In this document: positions 8,286-17,583 of the stretch, piece by piece
Position numbering within the stretch: the stretch's first letter is position 1
Layout: every line of letters begins with the position of its first letter
DNA from: Lysinibacillus cavernae
Lineage (GTDB): Bacteria; Bacillota; Bacilli; Bacillales_A; Planococcaceae
NCBI RefSeq assembly: GCF_009724685.1
Contig: NZ_WMEF01000010.1
Coordinates: 62,001 to 126,000 of the forward strand
Direction: 5' to 3'
DNA length: 64,000 bases
The notes under the pieces: model-generated
Seen by the model: only the letters and a program-made list of their open reading frames with translations
The model's database searches: none
Told to the model about the DNA's origin: nothing
Translations under genes and position numbers: made by a program

Positions 8286-8353
8286 TTCGAAATTTCTCCT
8301 TTTAATTAATTTATTTGATAGTCAATTGATGGCACAACCATCTATAACTATTT

Positions 8354-9115
8354 TTACGAATTAAAATAAACACAAATTCGACAGCCATCCTGCTCTTGAA
8401 CAGGGATATCCATATCATAGATTTCCTTCAAAGCGTCAGAGTTAATAATGTCATTTGTAGGGCCGTTTTTGACAACACGACCATTTTTTAACGCAACAAT
8501 ATGGTCTGAGTAAACAGAGGCAAAATTAATATCGTGTAATACGATGACCACAGTTTTCCCTAACTCATCAACCAGCTTACGTAAAATTTTCATAATCTGT
8601 ACAGAGTGCTTCATATCTAAATTATTCAATGGCTCGTCCAGTAAGATATATTCTGTGTCCTGTGCAATAACCATTGCGATAAAAGCACGCTGACGTTGAC
8701 CGCCTGATAGTTCATCTAAATAATTATGTTGTATATCTTCTAAGTTCATATAGCGAATAGCTTCGTCAACCTTTTCTTCATCTTCAGCCTTTAAATTCCC
8801 CTTGGAATAAGGGAAACGGCCAAAGGATACAAGCTCACGAATCGTTAGACGCACATTCATAAAGTTAGATTGCTTTAAAATCGATACTCGCTTAGCAAAA
8901 TCATCTGATTTCCAGCTACGTACATCTGCTTTATCGAGTAGTACTTCGCCAGTATCTGCATTGAGTAAACGACTCACCATTGAAAGTAGCGTGGACTTCC
9001 CTGCACCATTCGGTCCAATAAAAGATGTGATTTTTCCTGAGGCAATATCAACACTTACATCTTGAACGACAGGTTTTTTCCCAAAAAACTTCGTAATTTC
9101 TTTGACTTGAATCAT
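8354..9115 (-). CDS. yclP: Siderophore ABC transporter ATPase
   Basis: 253-residue cytoplasmic ATPase. Walker A GPNGAGKST lies at about residues 34-42, the Q-loop LKQSN near 80, the signature LSGGQRQR near 138, Walker B YILLDEP near 156 and the switch histidine in VLHDIN near 190. It powers YclN/YclO. The ATG overlaps the yclO stop (ATGA), showing translational coupling. A gap of about 70 bp separates it from yclQ. Confidence 0.92.
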   Translation of the reverse strand: MIQVKEITKFFGKKPVVQDVSVDIASGKITSFIGPNGAGKSTLLSMVSRLLNADTGEVLLDKADVRSWKSDDFAKRVSILKQSNFMNVRLTIRELVSFGRFPYSKGNLKAEDEEKVDEAIRYMNLEDIQHNYLDELSGGQRQRAFIAMVIAQDTEYILLDEPLNNLDMKHSVQIMKILRKLVDELGKTVVIVLHDINFASVYSDHIVALKNGRVVKNGPTNDIINSDALKEIYDMDIPVQEQDGCRICVYFNS

Positions 9116-10065
9116 CCTGCTGACCTACTTTCTCTTAATAATAAGTAGATGAAGTATACCCCACCCACAAAATTAATAATGACACTAAGTGTAGTACTGA
9201 AAGTGAATACTCGTTCAACCATCCACTGCCCACCGACTAAAGCAATAATACTCATCACACAAGAACCAGCAATCAAGATAGAATGCTTGTATGTTTTGAA
9301 ATACTGATATGATAAATTTGCAACGATTAAACCAAAGAATGTAATTGGCCCAACGAGTGCTGTCGATACAGCAATCAATATGGAAGCTAAAATTAACATA
9401 CGTTGTACCAACTTATCGTAGGGTACACCTAAATTAATAGCTGTATCTCGCCCCAAAGACATCACATCTAATTGATTCATATGACGCCAACCATATATGA
9501 ATGTTAATAAAATGATGACACCTGCTAGCCAAACTAAATCTGAGTTAACATTATTGAAACTAGCAAACATTTTACTTTGTAACCCTAAAAACTCATTAGG
9601 ATCTATTAATACTTGGAAGAACGTTGTGATACTACCTAAAAACGTTCCTACAATCATACCCACAAGCAGTAAAAAATAAATCGGTCGCTTACCTTCTTTA
9701 AACAATACTCGATAAAAAATTAAAGCAAATACAATCATGGCTACAATAGCGAGCGTGAAATTATAGTAGATATTAATGACTAATATAGACGTAGAACCAA
9801 AGAAAAAGTAGATGCATGTTTGAATCAACATATACAAAGCATCTAATCCCATGACACTAGGAGTGAGAATACGATTATGTGTAATTGTTTGGAATACTAC
9901 TGTTGAATAGGCTATAGCTATACCTGTTAAGCCCATCGCCACCACTTTTATTACGCGACGTGGAAATGCATAATGATAATTACCATTTAACTCCCAAAAC
10001 AAATACAGTAAAATAGCTATCACTGCAAGACCTAGTAAAATGAACATTCTTGTACGATTACGCAT
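9112..10065 (-). CDS. yclO: Siderophore ABC transporter permease, second subunit
   Basis: About 317 residues and roughly nine membrane helices of the FecCD family. The conserved loop GLIVANLSYQYFKTYKH, which contacts the ATPase, lies near the C-terminal third. I chose the ATG at 10063-10065 because GGGGGAG lies just upstream and it overlaps the end of yclN by eight bases. The open frame runs 15 codons further upstream without a ribosome site. It works as a heterodimer with YclN. Confidence 0.92.
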   Translation of the reverse strand: MRNRTRMFILLGLAVIAILLYLFWELNGNYHYAFPRRVIKVVAMGLTGIAIAYSTVVFQTITHNRILTPSVMGLDALYMLIQTCIYFFFGSTSILVINIYYNFTLAIVAMIVFALIFYRVLFKEGKRPIYFLLLVGMIVGTFLGSITTFFQVLIDPNEFLGLQSKMFASFNNVNSDLVWLAGVIILLTFIYGWRHMNQLDVMSLGRDTAINLGVPYDKLVQRMLILASILIAVSTALVGPITFFGLIVANLSYQYFKTYKHSILIAGSCVMSIIALVGGQWMVERVFTFSTTLSVIINFVGGVYFIYLLLRESRSAG

Positions 10066-11008
10066 ATGCTCTCCCCCTAAACAACATGAATAGGAAGATG
10101 GCACTTCCAATTACACCAACAGTCATACTAATTGGTATTTCATAAGGGAAAATAAGTACGCGGCCAATAATATCGCAGAACAATAAGAAAGACATACCAA
10201 GTAATGCTGTATGCGGCAATGTTTTTGCCAAATTATCACCTTTAAACAGTGAAATAATATTCGGTATGATCAAACCAAGGAATGGAATAACACCGACTGT
10301 TAATACCACTGTTGTAGAGATAAGAGCTACCAACACCAAGCCTAAATTCAGCACAAATTTGTAGGATAGTCCAAGATTTTTCGCAAAATCCTCTCCCATT
10401 CCAGCTACTGTAAAACGATTTGCATAAATGTAAGCTAAAATAAGTACTGGTACACTTATGTATAACAGTTCATAACGGCCTTTCATGATTAATGAGAAAT
10501 CTCCTTGTAACCATGCAGAAATGTTTTGGATAATATTTGCCTTATACGCAAAGAATGTTGTGACGGAAGACAAGATATTTCCATACATTAAGCCAATAAG
10601 CGGTATAAAGATCGCATCTTTAAATTTAATTCGATTTAATATTTGCATAAATAATAATGTGCCGGCTAAAGCAAATATGAAAGCGAAGGAAATTTTTTGG
10701 AAATACGTGACATTCGTGAAGAACATCATAGAAATCAATACACCCAACCGAGTGGCATCTAACGTACCAGCTGTCGTTGGTGATACGAACTTATTCCTAC
10801 TTAAGCTTTGCATAATTAAACCAGCAATACTCATACCTGCACCTGCTAGCAAGATTGCAACGAGTCTAGGTACACGACTAATTAAAAATAGTCTAGTTTC
10901 TTCTGATTGGAAGTCTAATAGGTCACTTGGCTTTATATTTACTACTCCAATGAATAGCGACACGATAGACAACACAATAGTTGCTGTTAAAAGATATCTT
11001 ATTTTCAT
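10058..11008 (-). CDS. yclN: Siderophore ABC transporter permease, first subunit
   Basis: 316-residue FecCD-family membrane protein and the first gene of the operon. It closely follows B. subtilis YclN in remembered segments (SRNKFVSPTTAGT, NISAWLQGDFSL, VLTVGVIPFLGLIIPN) and in its ending RAYA. Several helices span the membrane, and the ATPase-coupling loop lies after VIPFLGLIIPN. Expression should depend on iron through the promoter and Fur-like boxes at 11057-11136. Confidence 0.93.
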   Translation of the reverse strand: MKIRYLLTATIVLSIVSLFIGVVNIKPSDLLDFQSEETRLFLISRVPRLVAILLAGAGMSIAGLIMQSLSRNKFVSPTTAGTLDATRLGVLISMMFFTNVTYFQKISFAFIFALAGTLLFMQILNRIKFKDAIFIPLIGLMYGNILSSVTTFFAYKANIIQNISAWLQGDFSLIMKGRYELLYISVPVLILAYIYANRFTVAGMGEDFAKNLGLSYKFVLNLGLVLVALISTTVVLTVGVIPFLGLIIPNIISLFKGDNLAKTLPHTALLGMSFLLFCDIIGRVLIFPYEIPISMTVGVIGSAIFLFMLFRGRAYA

Positions 11009-11056
11009 AGTAATCCCCGGTAGATTTCATTTTTGTGTGTAACTCACTTTCTAGTG

Positions 11057-11072
11057 AAAATGATTATCATTA
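11057..11072. promoter_or_regulatory. Fur-like box downstream of the yclN promoter
   Basis: AAAATGATTATCATTA matches the core of the Fur 7-1-7 consensus (TGATAAT-N-ATTATCA). It lies just downstream of the -10 hexamer, where bound Fur would block RNA polymerase. Confidence 0.75.
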
Positions 11073-11084
11073 CTCACGATTCCC

Positions 11085-11113
11085 ATTATAAGCATGATTT
11101 TATTCTCAGTCAA
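11085..11113 (-). promoter_or_regulatory. Sigma-A promoter of the yclNOPQ operon
   Basis: On the minus strand TTGACT (11108-11113) is followed after exactly 17 bases by a perfect TATAAT (11085-11090). This is about 75 bp upstream of the yclN start. It is one of the best promoter matches in the window. Confidence 0.85.
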
Positions 11114-11121
11114 CCGACAAA

Positions 11122-11136
11122 TGAGAATTGTTCTCG
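11122..11136. promoter_or_regulatory. Second Fur-like box, upstream of the -35
   Basis: TGAGAATTGTTCTCG is a palindrome with most positions of the TGATAAT-N-ATTATCA consensus, placed just upstream of the -35 hexamer. With the box at 11057-11072 it brackets the promoter. Confidence 0.6.
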
Positions 11137-11245
11137 TTTTATTGAGTATTAACCAAAAAACGTGTCTAATTAACGAAATATCAGCAATTTCACCAAACTT
11201 TTCAGCTAAAATCATTCACTATTTCTACAAATTTTTTATCCAAAC

Positions 11246-11284
11246 AAAAAGGTAATTGAGAACAAATTCTTTATCTCAATTACC
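11246..11284 (-). terminator. Terminator of the D-amino-acid operon
   Basis: Eleven-base-pair stem GGTAATTGAGA/TCTCAATTACC with a T run on the minus strand, downstream of the YkvI-like gene. Confidence 0.85.
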
Positions 11285-11293
11285 ATTACTATA

Positions 11294-12346
11294 TTAAACA
11301 ATCTTCTTAGCGCCTCTTAACCATGCTGAAATAATGAATATGATTAATACTAAACCTACATAGCCCATGACTGCATACAGCTTTGCTACTAATGTCGTGA
11401 ATCCTACTAGACTCGCTAGAAATCCGAGACCACCTATAAAAATGACCGCTACTCTAAAACTTGCTCTACTTGGCTCAAAAAACCTTACCATAAATGAATA
11501 AAGCATTCCTACGGCAGTATTATAGATCATCCCTAAAAGAGAAATTGTCATTAATAATCCAACAACTGGATGAATTTCATTAGCTAGTGCTAGCATCGGA
11601 ATGTCTAGTCCAACAATGATATTCATTTTTGCTAGAAGAGAAAAATTAATAAGTAAAATTAAAGCACCTAATAAAATGCCACCAATAATGCCACCCATAC
11701 CAGCTACTTTGTCATTGCGTATCGAACCACACATAACAGTTAATAATGAAAAACTAACGCCTACATTGAATGACATATATAAGAGAGCAGTCACCCACCA
11801 ACTATTCGCACTTATTTGAGCCTGTTGAGCAATAACTGCCTGTTCTACAAAGGTTAGATCCATCGTTGCTATGGCATAGATAGCGATAATGGACACAACT
11901 GTTAGTAGATAAGGTGTGGCAAGCGCGATGATATTAATAATGCTTTTCACATCCATCATGACAGTAGCTACTGTCAGCATAATCATGCAAATACTTCCTA
12001 GCCAAATAGGCAGTCCAAACATTTGCTGCAATGTTGCACCTGCGCCAGCAAACATAATAACAGCTACACCAAATAAAAAAAGCGATAGAACTAAATCCAA
12101 CACAAAGCCAACAGTATTCCCTGAAATTTGATAAATCAAATCCTTATGTGAGGCTGTGCGGAGTCTTGAGCTAACTTGAGCAATACACATTCCAACAATA
12201 GAGAAACCAATCATGGCTAACACTGCACCATAGATTCCTTTAAAACCATAGCTTGTAAAATAGAGGACAATTTCCTGCCCTGATGCAAATCCTGCACCAA
12301 CGATAATTCCTACATAGGCACCACCAATTTGCAAGCTTTTTTTCAA
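11294..12346 (-). CDS. YkvI-family membrane permease
   Basis: 350 residues with about ten membrane helices. The opening GGAYVGIIVGAGFASGQE has the unwound-helix glycine pattern of LeuT-fold amino-acid transporters. It belongs to the uncharacterised YkvI family of Bacillus. A TTG start (12344-12346) follows GAGGAGAG. It is the last gene of an operon with an M20 hydrolase, a GNAT transferase and an N-succinylamino-acid racemase-type enzyme. An amino-acid import or export role in that pathway is therefore likely, though the substrate is unproven. Confidence 0.8.
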   Translation of the reverse strand: MKKSLQIGGAYVGIIVGAGFASGQEIVLYFTSYGFKGIYGAVLAMIGFSIVGMCIAQVSSRLRTASHKDLIYQISGNTVGFVLDLVLSLFLFGVAVIMFAGAGATLQQMFGLPIWLGSICMIMLTVATVMMDVKSIINIIALATPYLLTVVSIIAIYAIATMDLTFVEQAVIAQQAQISANSWWVTALLYMSFNVGVSFSLLTVMCGSIRNDKVAGMGGIIGGILLGALILLINFSLLAKMNIIVGLDIPMLALANEIHPVVGLLMTISLLGMIYNTAVGMLYSFMVRFFEPSRASFRVAVIFIGGLGFLASLVGFTTLVAKLYAVMGYVGLVLIIFIISAWLRGAKKIV

Positions 12347-12395
12347 TCAGTTCTCTCCTCGTTTTTCCTTTATCCAACGATTGACTAAGTAACGC

Positions 12396-13502
12396 TTATT
12401 GATAGACCTCCGTACTAATTGTTAACTTATCAATGACAGCCATATTAGGCGCATAACCAATACCAACCGACTGGGGTACCTCAATATAGCCGTCTTTAAC
12501 AATTACTTCAGGTTCAATAATATCCTCATACCAATAATGACTAGAACCTGCCGTATCACCAGGCAATATAAAATGACTCAGTGATGTTAAAGCAATATTA
12601 TGTGCTCGTCCGATTCCAGCTTCTAACATGCCACCGCACCAAACTGGAATACGGTTCTCTTTACATAAATCATGGATTCGCTTCGCTTCCGTTAAACCGC
12701 CAACTCGTCCAATTTTGATGTTGATTACACCGCAGCTCCCAAGCTCTATTGCCCTTCTGGCATCTTCAAAAGACGTGATGCTTTCATCTAAACAAATAGG
12801 CGTTTTCAACTTTTTCTGTAAAGTTGCATGATCGACAATATCGTCAGTGGCTAATGGTTGTTCAATCATTAATAATTCGAAGTCATCAAGCTGCTGTAAT
12901 ATGTTTATATCATCTAATGTATAGGCAGAGTTCGCATCTACCATCAATGGTAAATCAGGCAGTTCAGCACGGATTGCTCGTACCACCTCGACATCATAAC
13001 CAGGTTTTATTTTCACTTTCACCCTTTTGTAGCCTTTTTCAATATGGCTTTTTATCAGCTCTATTAAATGAGCAGTAGAGGATTGGATACCTACACTGAC
13101 CCCGACTTCGATACGTTGCTTTTGACCGCCTAATGCCTGTGCAAGTGATTGCTTCGTTTGTTGAGCATAGATGTCCCATATAGCACCTTCTATCGAAGCT
13201 TTCGCCATGCAATTTCGACGGATAGGGGCAAATAATGAAATAACCTCATCTGGATGCCTAATCTCTTTATGTAACAAGATGGGTATCAAAAAATCCTTCA
13301 ACATATGCCATGTTGTACTTAATGTCTCTTCTGTATACCAGGGTGCCACAAAAGCAACAGTTTCTCCCCATCCCGTAATCCCTGATTCATCTTTTGCTTC
13401 TATCAATAACAGCTCTTTTTCATCGACTGTACCAAAGCTCGTTGTAAAAGGTGCTTTCAAAGGCATTTTTAAGTGCCTTAAAGTAATCTTTTCTAATCTC
13501 AC
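12396..13502 (-). CDS. N-succinylamino acid racemase / o-succinylbenzoate synthase family enzyme
   Basis: About 368-residue enolase-superfamily enzyme of the MenC/NSAR group. Counted from the upstream GTG, the catalytic pair is KVK at 165-167 and K266 in NIKIGR. Metal ligands are D192, E217 and D242. The 20s-loop region ([10 protein letters not shown]) is present. The same fold can make o-succinylbenzoate for menaquinone or racemise N-succinyl amino acids. The neighbours, an acyltransferase and an M20 deacylase but no men genes, favour the racemase role known from Geobacillus. I chose a GTG at 13500-13502, eight bases after GGTAGGGAG; a GTG nine bases further upstream overlaps that site. Confidence 0.88.
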   Translation of the reverse strand: MRLEKITLRHLKMPLKAPFTTSFGTVDEKELLLIEAKDESGITGWGETVAFVAPWYTEETLSTTWHMLKDFLIPILLHKEIRHPDEVISLFAPIRRNCMAKASIEGAIWDIYAQQTKQSLAQALGGQKQRIEVGVSVGIQSSTAHLIELIKSHIEKGYKRVKVKIKPGYDVEVVRAIRAELPDLPLMVDANSAYTLDDINILQQLDDFELLMIEQPLATDDIVDHATLQKKLKTPICLDESITSFEDARRAIELGSCGVINIKIGRVGGLTEAKRIHDLCKENRIPVWCGGMLEAGIGRAHNIALTSLSHFILPGDTAGSSHYWYEDIIEPEVIVKDGYIEVPQSVGIGYAPNMAVIDKLTISTEVYQ

Positions 13503-13523
13503 GATAATCACTCCCTACCTATA

Positions 13524-14348
13524 TTATAAGGCTAATAAGGAGCGTCTGACTAACAGATAGCTATGAACGTATTCTGGGTGCTTTTTTATACGCACGATGG
13601 CATAACCGTGATTAAATAATGTTGTTAAGATTGTTCGAATTTTATAACGCCAGTCCTCCGCAAGTTTTGGACTCTCGATTTTTATTTTTTGTAAATATTG
13701 AGGGATTGGTACTAGATAGGCATCCTTGTAATAGGCGTGTTCCATTTGAAATACATTATCAACATCAAGAACTGGCAATCCATCGACAGTTAAAGTCCAC
13801 GGTACGATCTCTTCTGCTATTTCTTCTAATTCATCCAGGCTATCTGCCATCTGATCGCGCTCGATCCACCACTCAACGACTAATCTATCTGAAGGTAGCC
13901 CTTCATTAAAATCATCATGAAGTGATCCATAGTAATCATTATCATATTGATAGCTTATAGCATTCAGTTTTAAAAATGCTAGGTTAGCTAACCGTGATTC
14001 TAACGGTTCAATTAACCAACGGACAAGCTGAAATCCATTTTCTTTTGCATATTCTTGTTGGGTGTGCTTCAATAATTCACCTACGCCTTGTTCACGATAT
14101 GCCTTTTCTACACCAATCATGTGTGAATGGAAGTATATTTCTCGGTTTCGATAGCCGACGAAGCAATAATTAAAACCAATTAACTTTTCTTCTAAATACG
14201 CTCCTACTATTAATCCGCCATTTTGTACAGCAGCTAATAATTGATGGGAGGGAATTGCTTGACTACCCCATATTTCAGCATTCAATTTTTGAACTTCTGC
14301 AATTTCTATAGGTGTCATCACTTTGCGAATACGTACTTTCTCTAACAT
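13524..14348 (-). CDS. GNAT N-acyltransferase, likely amino-acid N-succinyltransferase
   Basis: 274 residues with one N-terminal GNAT domain. The acetyl-CoA-type pyrophosphate loop is YREQGVGELL at about 93-102, and the strand before it reads YFHSHMIGV. The C-terminal 120 residues form an extra domain with DGLPVLDVDN. In the Geobacillus pathway a GNAT enzyme puts succinyl from succinyl-CoA onto D-amino acids before racemisation, and this gene has the same neighbours. Its ATG overlaps the stop of the M20 gene (TAATG). The succinyl donor and D-specificity are inferred from context only. Confidence 0.8.
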   Translation of the reverse strand: MLEKVRIRKVMTPIEIAEVQKLNAEIWGSQAIPSHQLLAAVQNGGLIVGAYLEEKLIGFNYCFVGYRNREIYFHSHMIGVEKAYREQGVGELLKHTQQEYAKENGFQLVRWLIEPLESRLANLAFLKLNAISYQYDNDYYGSLHDDFNEGLPSDRLVVEWWIERDQMADSLDELEEIAEEIVPWTLTVDGLPVLDVDNVFQMEHAYYKDAYLVPIPQYLQKIKIESPKLAEDWRYKIRTILTTLFNHGYAIVRIKKHPEYVHSYLLVRRSLLAL

Positions 14349-15493
14349 TATGCGGACGCCTCCTTTGTATGACCTGACTCCAATGCTAACAAGACGGCTC
14401 TCGTTAGTATTTCAACCCCTGTGACAAGTCTTGCTTGTTTAAATTTCATTTTCGGATGGTGTAACCCTGGTGTTAACCCACAGCCTAGGCCTAACATTGT
14501 TGATTTTAAATGTGGTCGCTTTACAGCATAGTGATGAAAATCTTCTCCACCAGGTGTATGAACTGGCTTTCTTAGATTCGATAATCCTGCAGCCTGTATG
14601 ATTGCCTGCTCCATAATATATTGTGCGCTTGCATCAACCTCAGCAGCTACGATATTGGCAACTGTACGTAATTCAATCTGCACCTTATGCAATAATTTAG
14701 AGGAATCAATAACCCGTTTTACCCCTTGTGCTAAATCATCCATTATATTGTTTTGTTGTGCACGAATATCAATAGTAAACGACGCATTTCCAGGGATAAT
14801 ATTGCCTGATTCTCCCCCTGCATGAAACTTTGTCATCTTAACAGACACAGGTACCATAGGATCTGTATGGATGGTTCGTAAATCTTCGACGATAGTTGCA
14901 CCTACTTCAATAGCATTGGTGCCAAGATGCGGTCTTGCTGCATGGGCATCCTCCCCTATAATTTCACCTTCAAGTAGACGAGAGGCACCATGATATAAGG
15001 CTGCACAATAAGTACCATCCTCTAGTTCATGAACAGGTCTTACATGAACACCAAACAAATAATCTAAGTCATCAATAACCCCTTCTTCTAAAACTGATAA
15101 AGCTCCTGTTCCCTTTTCTTCCGCAGGTTGGAAAATAACACGGATTGTACCGTTAAATGATTGCTGAAGCTCTTTTAAAAGTAATAGCGTTCCAATTGCC
15201 ATGGTCATATGTCCGTCATGCCCACAGGAATGGTTTGCACGGAAATGGCCATCGACCACCTGCCATAAGGCATCTATATCTGTTCTTAACCCCACTTTCG
15301 GATTTCCATTTCCCACATCAACGTATAGACCGGTGGAATTTTTAAAACGTATCGGTGAAAATCCTTCTTCTGTTAATAGCTCGATGATATAATTAGTCGT
15401 TTCTATTTCATGCCAGCTAATTTCTGGATTTGCATGTAAATGCGTAAAAATCTCCATTAATCTCGGCCTCAAATAATCCAATTCTTCCTTCAT
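14348..15493 (-). CDS. M20-family amidohydrolase, likely N-acyl-L-amino-acid hydrolase
   Basis: About 381-residue metallohydrolase of the M20D group (aminoacylase/hippurate-hydrolase type). Visible features are the metal motif SCGHDGH, the catalytic FQPAEEKGTGA segment and the lid-domain histidine in EDAHAARPHLGTNAIE. As first gene of the operon it would release the L-amino acid from N-succinyl-L-amino acid, making the pathway irreversible. I chose ATG 15491-15493, nine bases after AGGGG. A TTG nine bases upstream is too close to that site. Confidence 0.87.
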   Translation of the reverse strand: MKEELDYLRPRLMEIFTHLHANPEISWHEIETTNYIIELLTEEGFSPIRFKNSTGLYVDVGNGNPKVGLRTDIDALWQVVDGHFRANHSCGHDGHMTMAIGTLLLLKELQQSFNGTIRVIFQPAEEKGTGALSVLEEGVIDDLDYLFGVHVRPVHELEDGTYCAALYHGASRLLEGEIIGEDAHAARPHLGTNAIEVGATIVEDLRTIHTDPMVPVSVKMTKFHAGGESGNIIPGNASFTIDIRAQQNNIMDDLAQGVKRVIDSSKLLHKVQIELRTVANIVAAEVDASAQYIMEQAIIQAAGLSNLRKPVHTPGGEDFHHYAVKRPHLKSTMLGLGCGLTPGLHHPKMKFKQARLVTGVEILTRAVLLALESGHTKEASA

Positions 15494-15647
15494 GGCTTCC
15501 AACCCCTTAAATTTTCATATTATTAAAATTATTATAACTAAAATAATAATTTTCTACATAGAAACTTATACCCTCACTCAACAAAATAACTACTTATGAT
15601 AATATATTTCACCCTAAACTTCATAGATAGACATTTATTTAGATAGC

Positions 15648-15694
15648 AAAAAAAGATGCAAGTACAGTCACTCATAAGACTGTACTTACATCTT
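15648..15694 (-). terminator. Terminator of the peptide transporter gene
   Basis: A long stem (AGATGTAAGTACAGTC with GACTGTACTTGCATCT, one mismatch) is followed by seven T on the minus strand, five bases after the transporter stop codon. Confidence 0.9.
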
Positions 15695-15698
15695 TCTT

Positions 15699-17186
15699 TT
15701 AGTTAATTCCTTTCATCGCCTTAGAAATAATCGGTGAAAGCAATAATATTAAAATTCCGACCACGATGGATAGTGATCCTAAAAATCCGAAGTATGTGAA
15801 TTCGCTTACAACTTCATACACTCTCACTAATTGAGCATTAATTGCTTGTGCTGCTGCACTTGTTAAAAACCATAAAGACATGGTTTGTGCCGCAAAGGCT
15901 TGCGGTGCCAATTTCGTTGTAGCAGATAAACCTACTGGTGATAGTAATAACTCACCAACAACTACTAAGAAGAATGACAGAACTAGCCATAAAGGGCTAA
16001 CTAACGTTTCTCCACCAGATAAGTGTGCTGGAATCATCATGACTAAAAACGATAGACCTGCAAAGAACAATGCATAAGAGAACTTACGTGGTGTCGTCGG
16101 TTGCTTGTCTCCCCATTTAAGCCATAGCATCGCAAACAATGGCGCCAATGTTATAACAAATAATGGATTCAACGACTGGAACCATGAAGATTGGAGCTGA
16201 ATGCCTCCAATACTCAACTGTGTACGTTCATCTGCATACGTTGCTAAAATCGTTGCCCCTTGTTCTTGAATAGCCCAGAACATTACCGCAGATAAAAATA
16301 ACGGAATGTAGGCAAGAAGGCGAGATTTCTCATCCTTAGTTGTCTTTTCACTGCGATACATATAAACAAAGAACACAGTTGGAATGATTACACCTAGAGC
16401 CGTAATAATTAAACTGAATACATTCATTGTTAATGTACCCGTTTTAATACCAATAGCACCTAAAATAATAATAAGTAAAGCTGCAATTCCGAATTGTGTA
16501 AAGACTTTTTTACGTTCTTCAGGCTTTAATGGGTTATTTACTTGTAAGCCCGCTAAGCCTAAATATTTTTTCTCTGTTAGTTTGTAGACAATTAAACCAA
16601 TCAACATTCCAAGACCAGCTAAACCAAAGCCAAGGTGGAAGCTATACTTTTGTCCAATTGTTCCGACAATAAAAGGTGCAATGAATGCTCCCATATTAAT
16701 ACCCATATAGAAAATAGAGAAACCTGCATCACGGCGGCTATCCGTTTCAGCATAAATATCCCCAACAATACTTGAAACGTTTGGCTTTAATAAACCAGTC
16801 CCCATAACGATAAATGCCATTGAAACAAATAGCATGCTTACACCGCCAGGCAATGCCAGCAGTAAGTGACCGATCATTATTAACACACCACCATAAAAAA
16901 TGGTTCTACGTGTTCCTAAAACTCGGTCGGCAATCCAACCACCAATAATACCAGACATATAAACGAGTGAACCATAGATGGCCATAATAGAGTTTGCTGT
17001 TCCGCGGTCTAGACCTAATCCACCCTCATGCAGTTCGTAATACATAAAGAAGATGAGAATTGCTCGCATACCATAATACGAGAAACGTTCCCAAAATTCT
17101 GTGAAAAACAAAGTAAAGAGCCCTTTAGGGTGTCCAACAAAGCCATTTTGAGGGACAGATTTTACAACTTCATCTTTACTAGACAT
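15699..17186 (-). CDS. dtpT: Proton-dependent di-/tripeptide transporter (POT family)
   Basis: About 495 residues and some 14 membrane helices of the POT/PTR2 branch of the major facilitator superfamily. The diagnostic proton-coupling motif EFWERFSYYG is in helix 1, and the signature FSIFYMGINMGAFIAP follows around residue 150. It imports small peptides with protons. I chose the ATG at 17184-17186 preceded by GGGAGAGGG; the open frame extends 14 codons upstream without a ribosome site. It is a single-gene unit with its own terminator. Confidence 0.92.
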   Translation of the reverse strand: MSSKDEVVKSVPQNGFVGHPKGLFTLFFTEFWERFSYYGMRAILIFFMYYELHEGGLGLDRGTANSIMAIYGSLVYMSGIIGGWIADRVLGTRRTIFYGGVLIMIGHLLLALPGGVSMLFVSMAFIVMGTGLLKPNVSSIVGDIYAETDSRRDAGFSIFYMGINMGAFIAPFIVGTIGQKYSFHLGFGLAGLGMLIGLIVYKLTEKKYLGLAGLQVNNPLKPEERKKVFTQFGIAALLIIILGAIGIKTGTLTMNVFSLIITALGVIIPTVFFVYMYRSEKTTKDEKSRLLAYIPLFLSAVMFWAIQEQGATILATYADERTQLSIGGIQLQSSWFQSLNPLFVITLAPLFAMLWLKWGDKQPTTPRKFSYALFFAGLSFLVMMIPAHLSGGETLVSPLWLVLSFFLVVVGELLLSPVGLSATTKLAPQAFAAQTMSLWFLTSAAAQAINAQLVRVYEVVSEFTYFGFLGSLSIVVGILILLLSPIISKAMKGIN

Positions 17187-17535
17187 ACAATACCCTCTCC
17201 CAATTAAATTATTCTTAAAAAACATCATTACCCTAATTTAAAGATATAAAAACTTTGTTTCATCATACTAAAGCGTTTTTTTAACTTTAGCAAGAGTTTT
17301 AAAAAATGTTGAAAATTTGTCATTTTTCTATAAATTCTGATTGATTATAATAGAAATTATTAAATCCTTTGATATATCTAAGTTTTCTCACTCTTTCATA
17401 ACTGGAAAACGATTCATCACCATTTAATTATTCTAAAATATTTAAAATTCGGATTTTTCACTAATTCACACTATTTCTCTGTGATTTTTAGGTACATAAC
17501 ACTTTGTTCTAGACTCTACTATTCCCCCTAATCAC
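17187..17535. other. AT-rich intergenic stretch upstream of dtpT
   Basis: About 350 bp without a credible gene. A segment at 17322-17336 resembles the CodY box AATTTTCNGAAAATT with three mismatches. CodY control of peptide uptake is common in Bacilli, but the match is weak in such AT-rich DNA. Nothing else stands out. Confidence 0.3.
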
Positions 17536-17568
17536 AAAAAGCATGCCAAAAATCTTTTGGCATGCTTT
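17536..17568 (-). terminator. Terminator of hflX
   Basis: Stem AAAGCATGCCAAAA with TTTTGGCATGCTTT and a T-rich tail on the minus strand, just after the hflX stop. Confidence 0.85.
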
Positions 17569-17583
17569 GGGTAGTCTATATTT

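Noticed and set aside
10485..11042. A 185-codon open frame on the plus strand across yclN
   Set aside because: It is the complement of a clear FecCD permease gene, has no ribosome site, and its composition is that of an antisense frame.
12396..13502. menC for menaquinone synthesis
   Set aside because: The fold allows it, but no other men genes are near and the partners are those of the N-succinylamino acid racemase pathway; not fully excluded.
17322..17336. CodY box before the peptide transporter
   Set aside because: Three mismatches to the consensus in a very AT-rich region; kept only as a remark.
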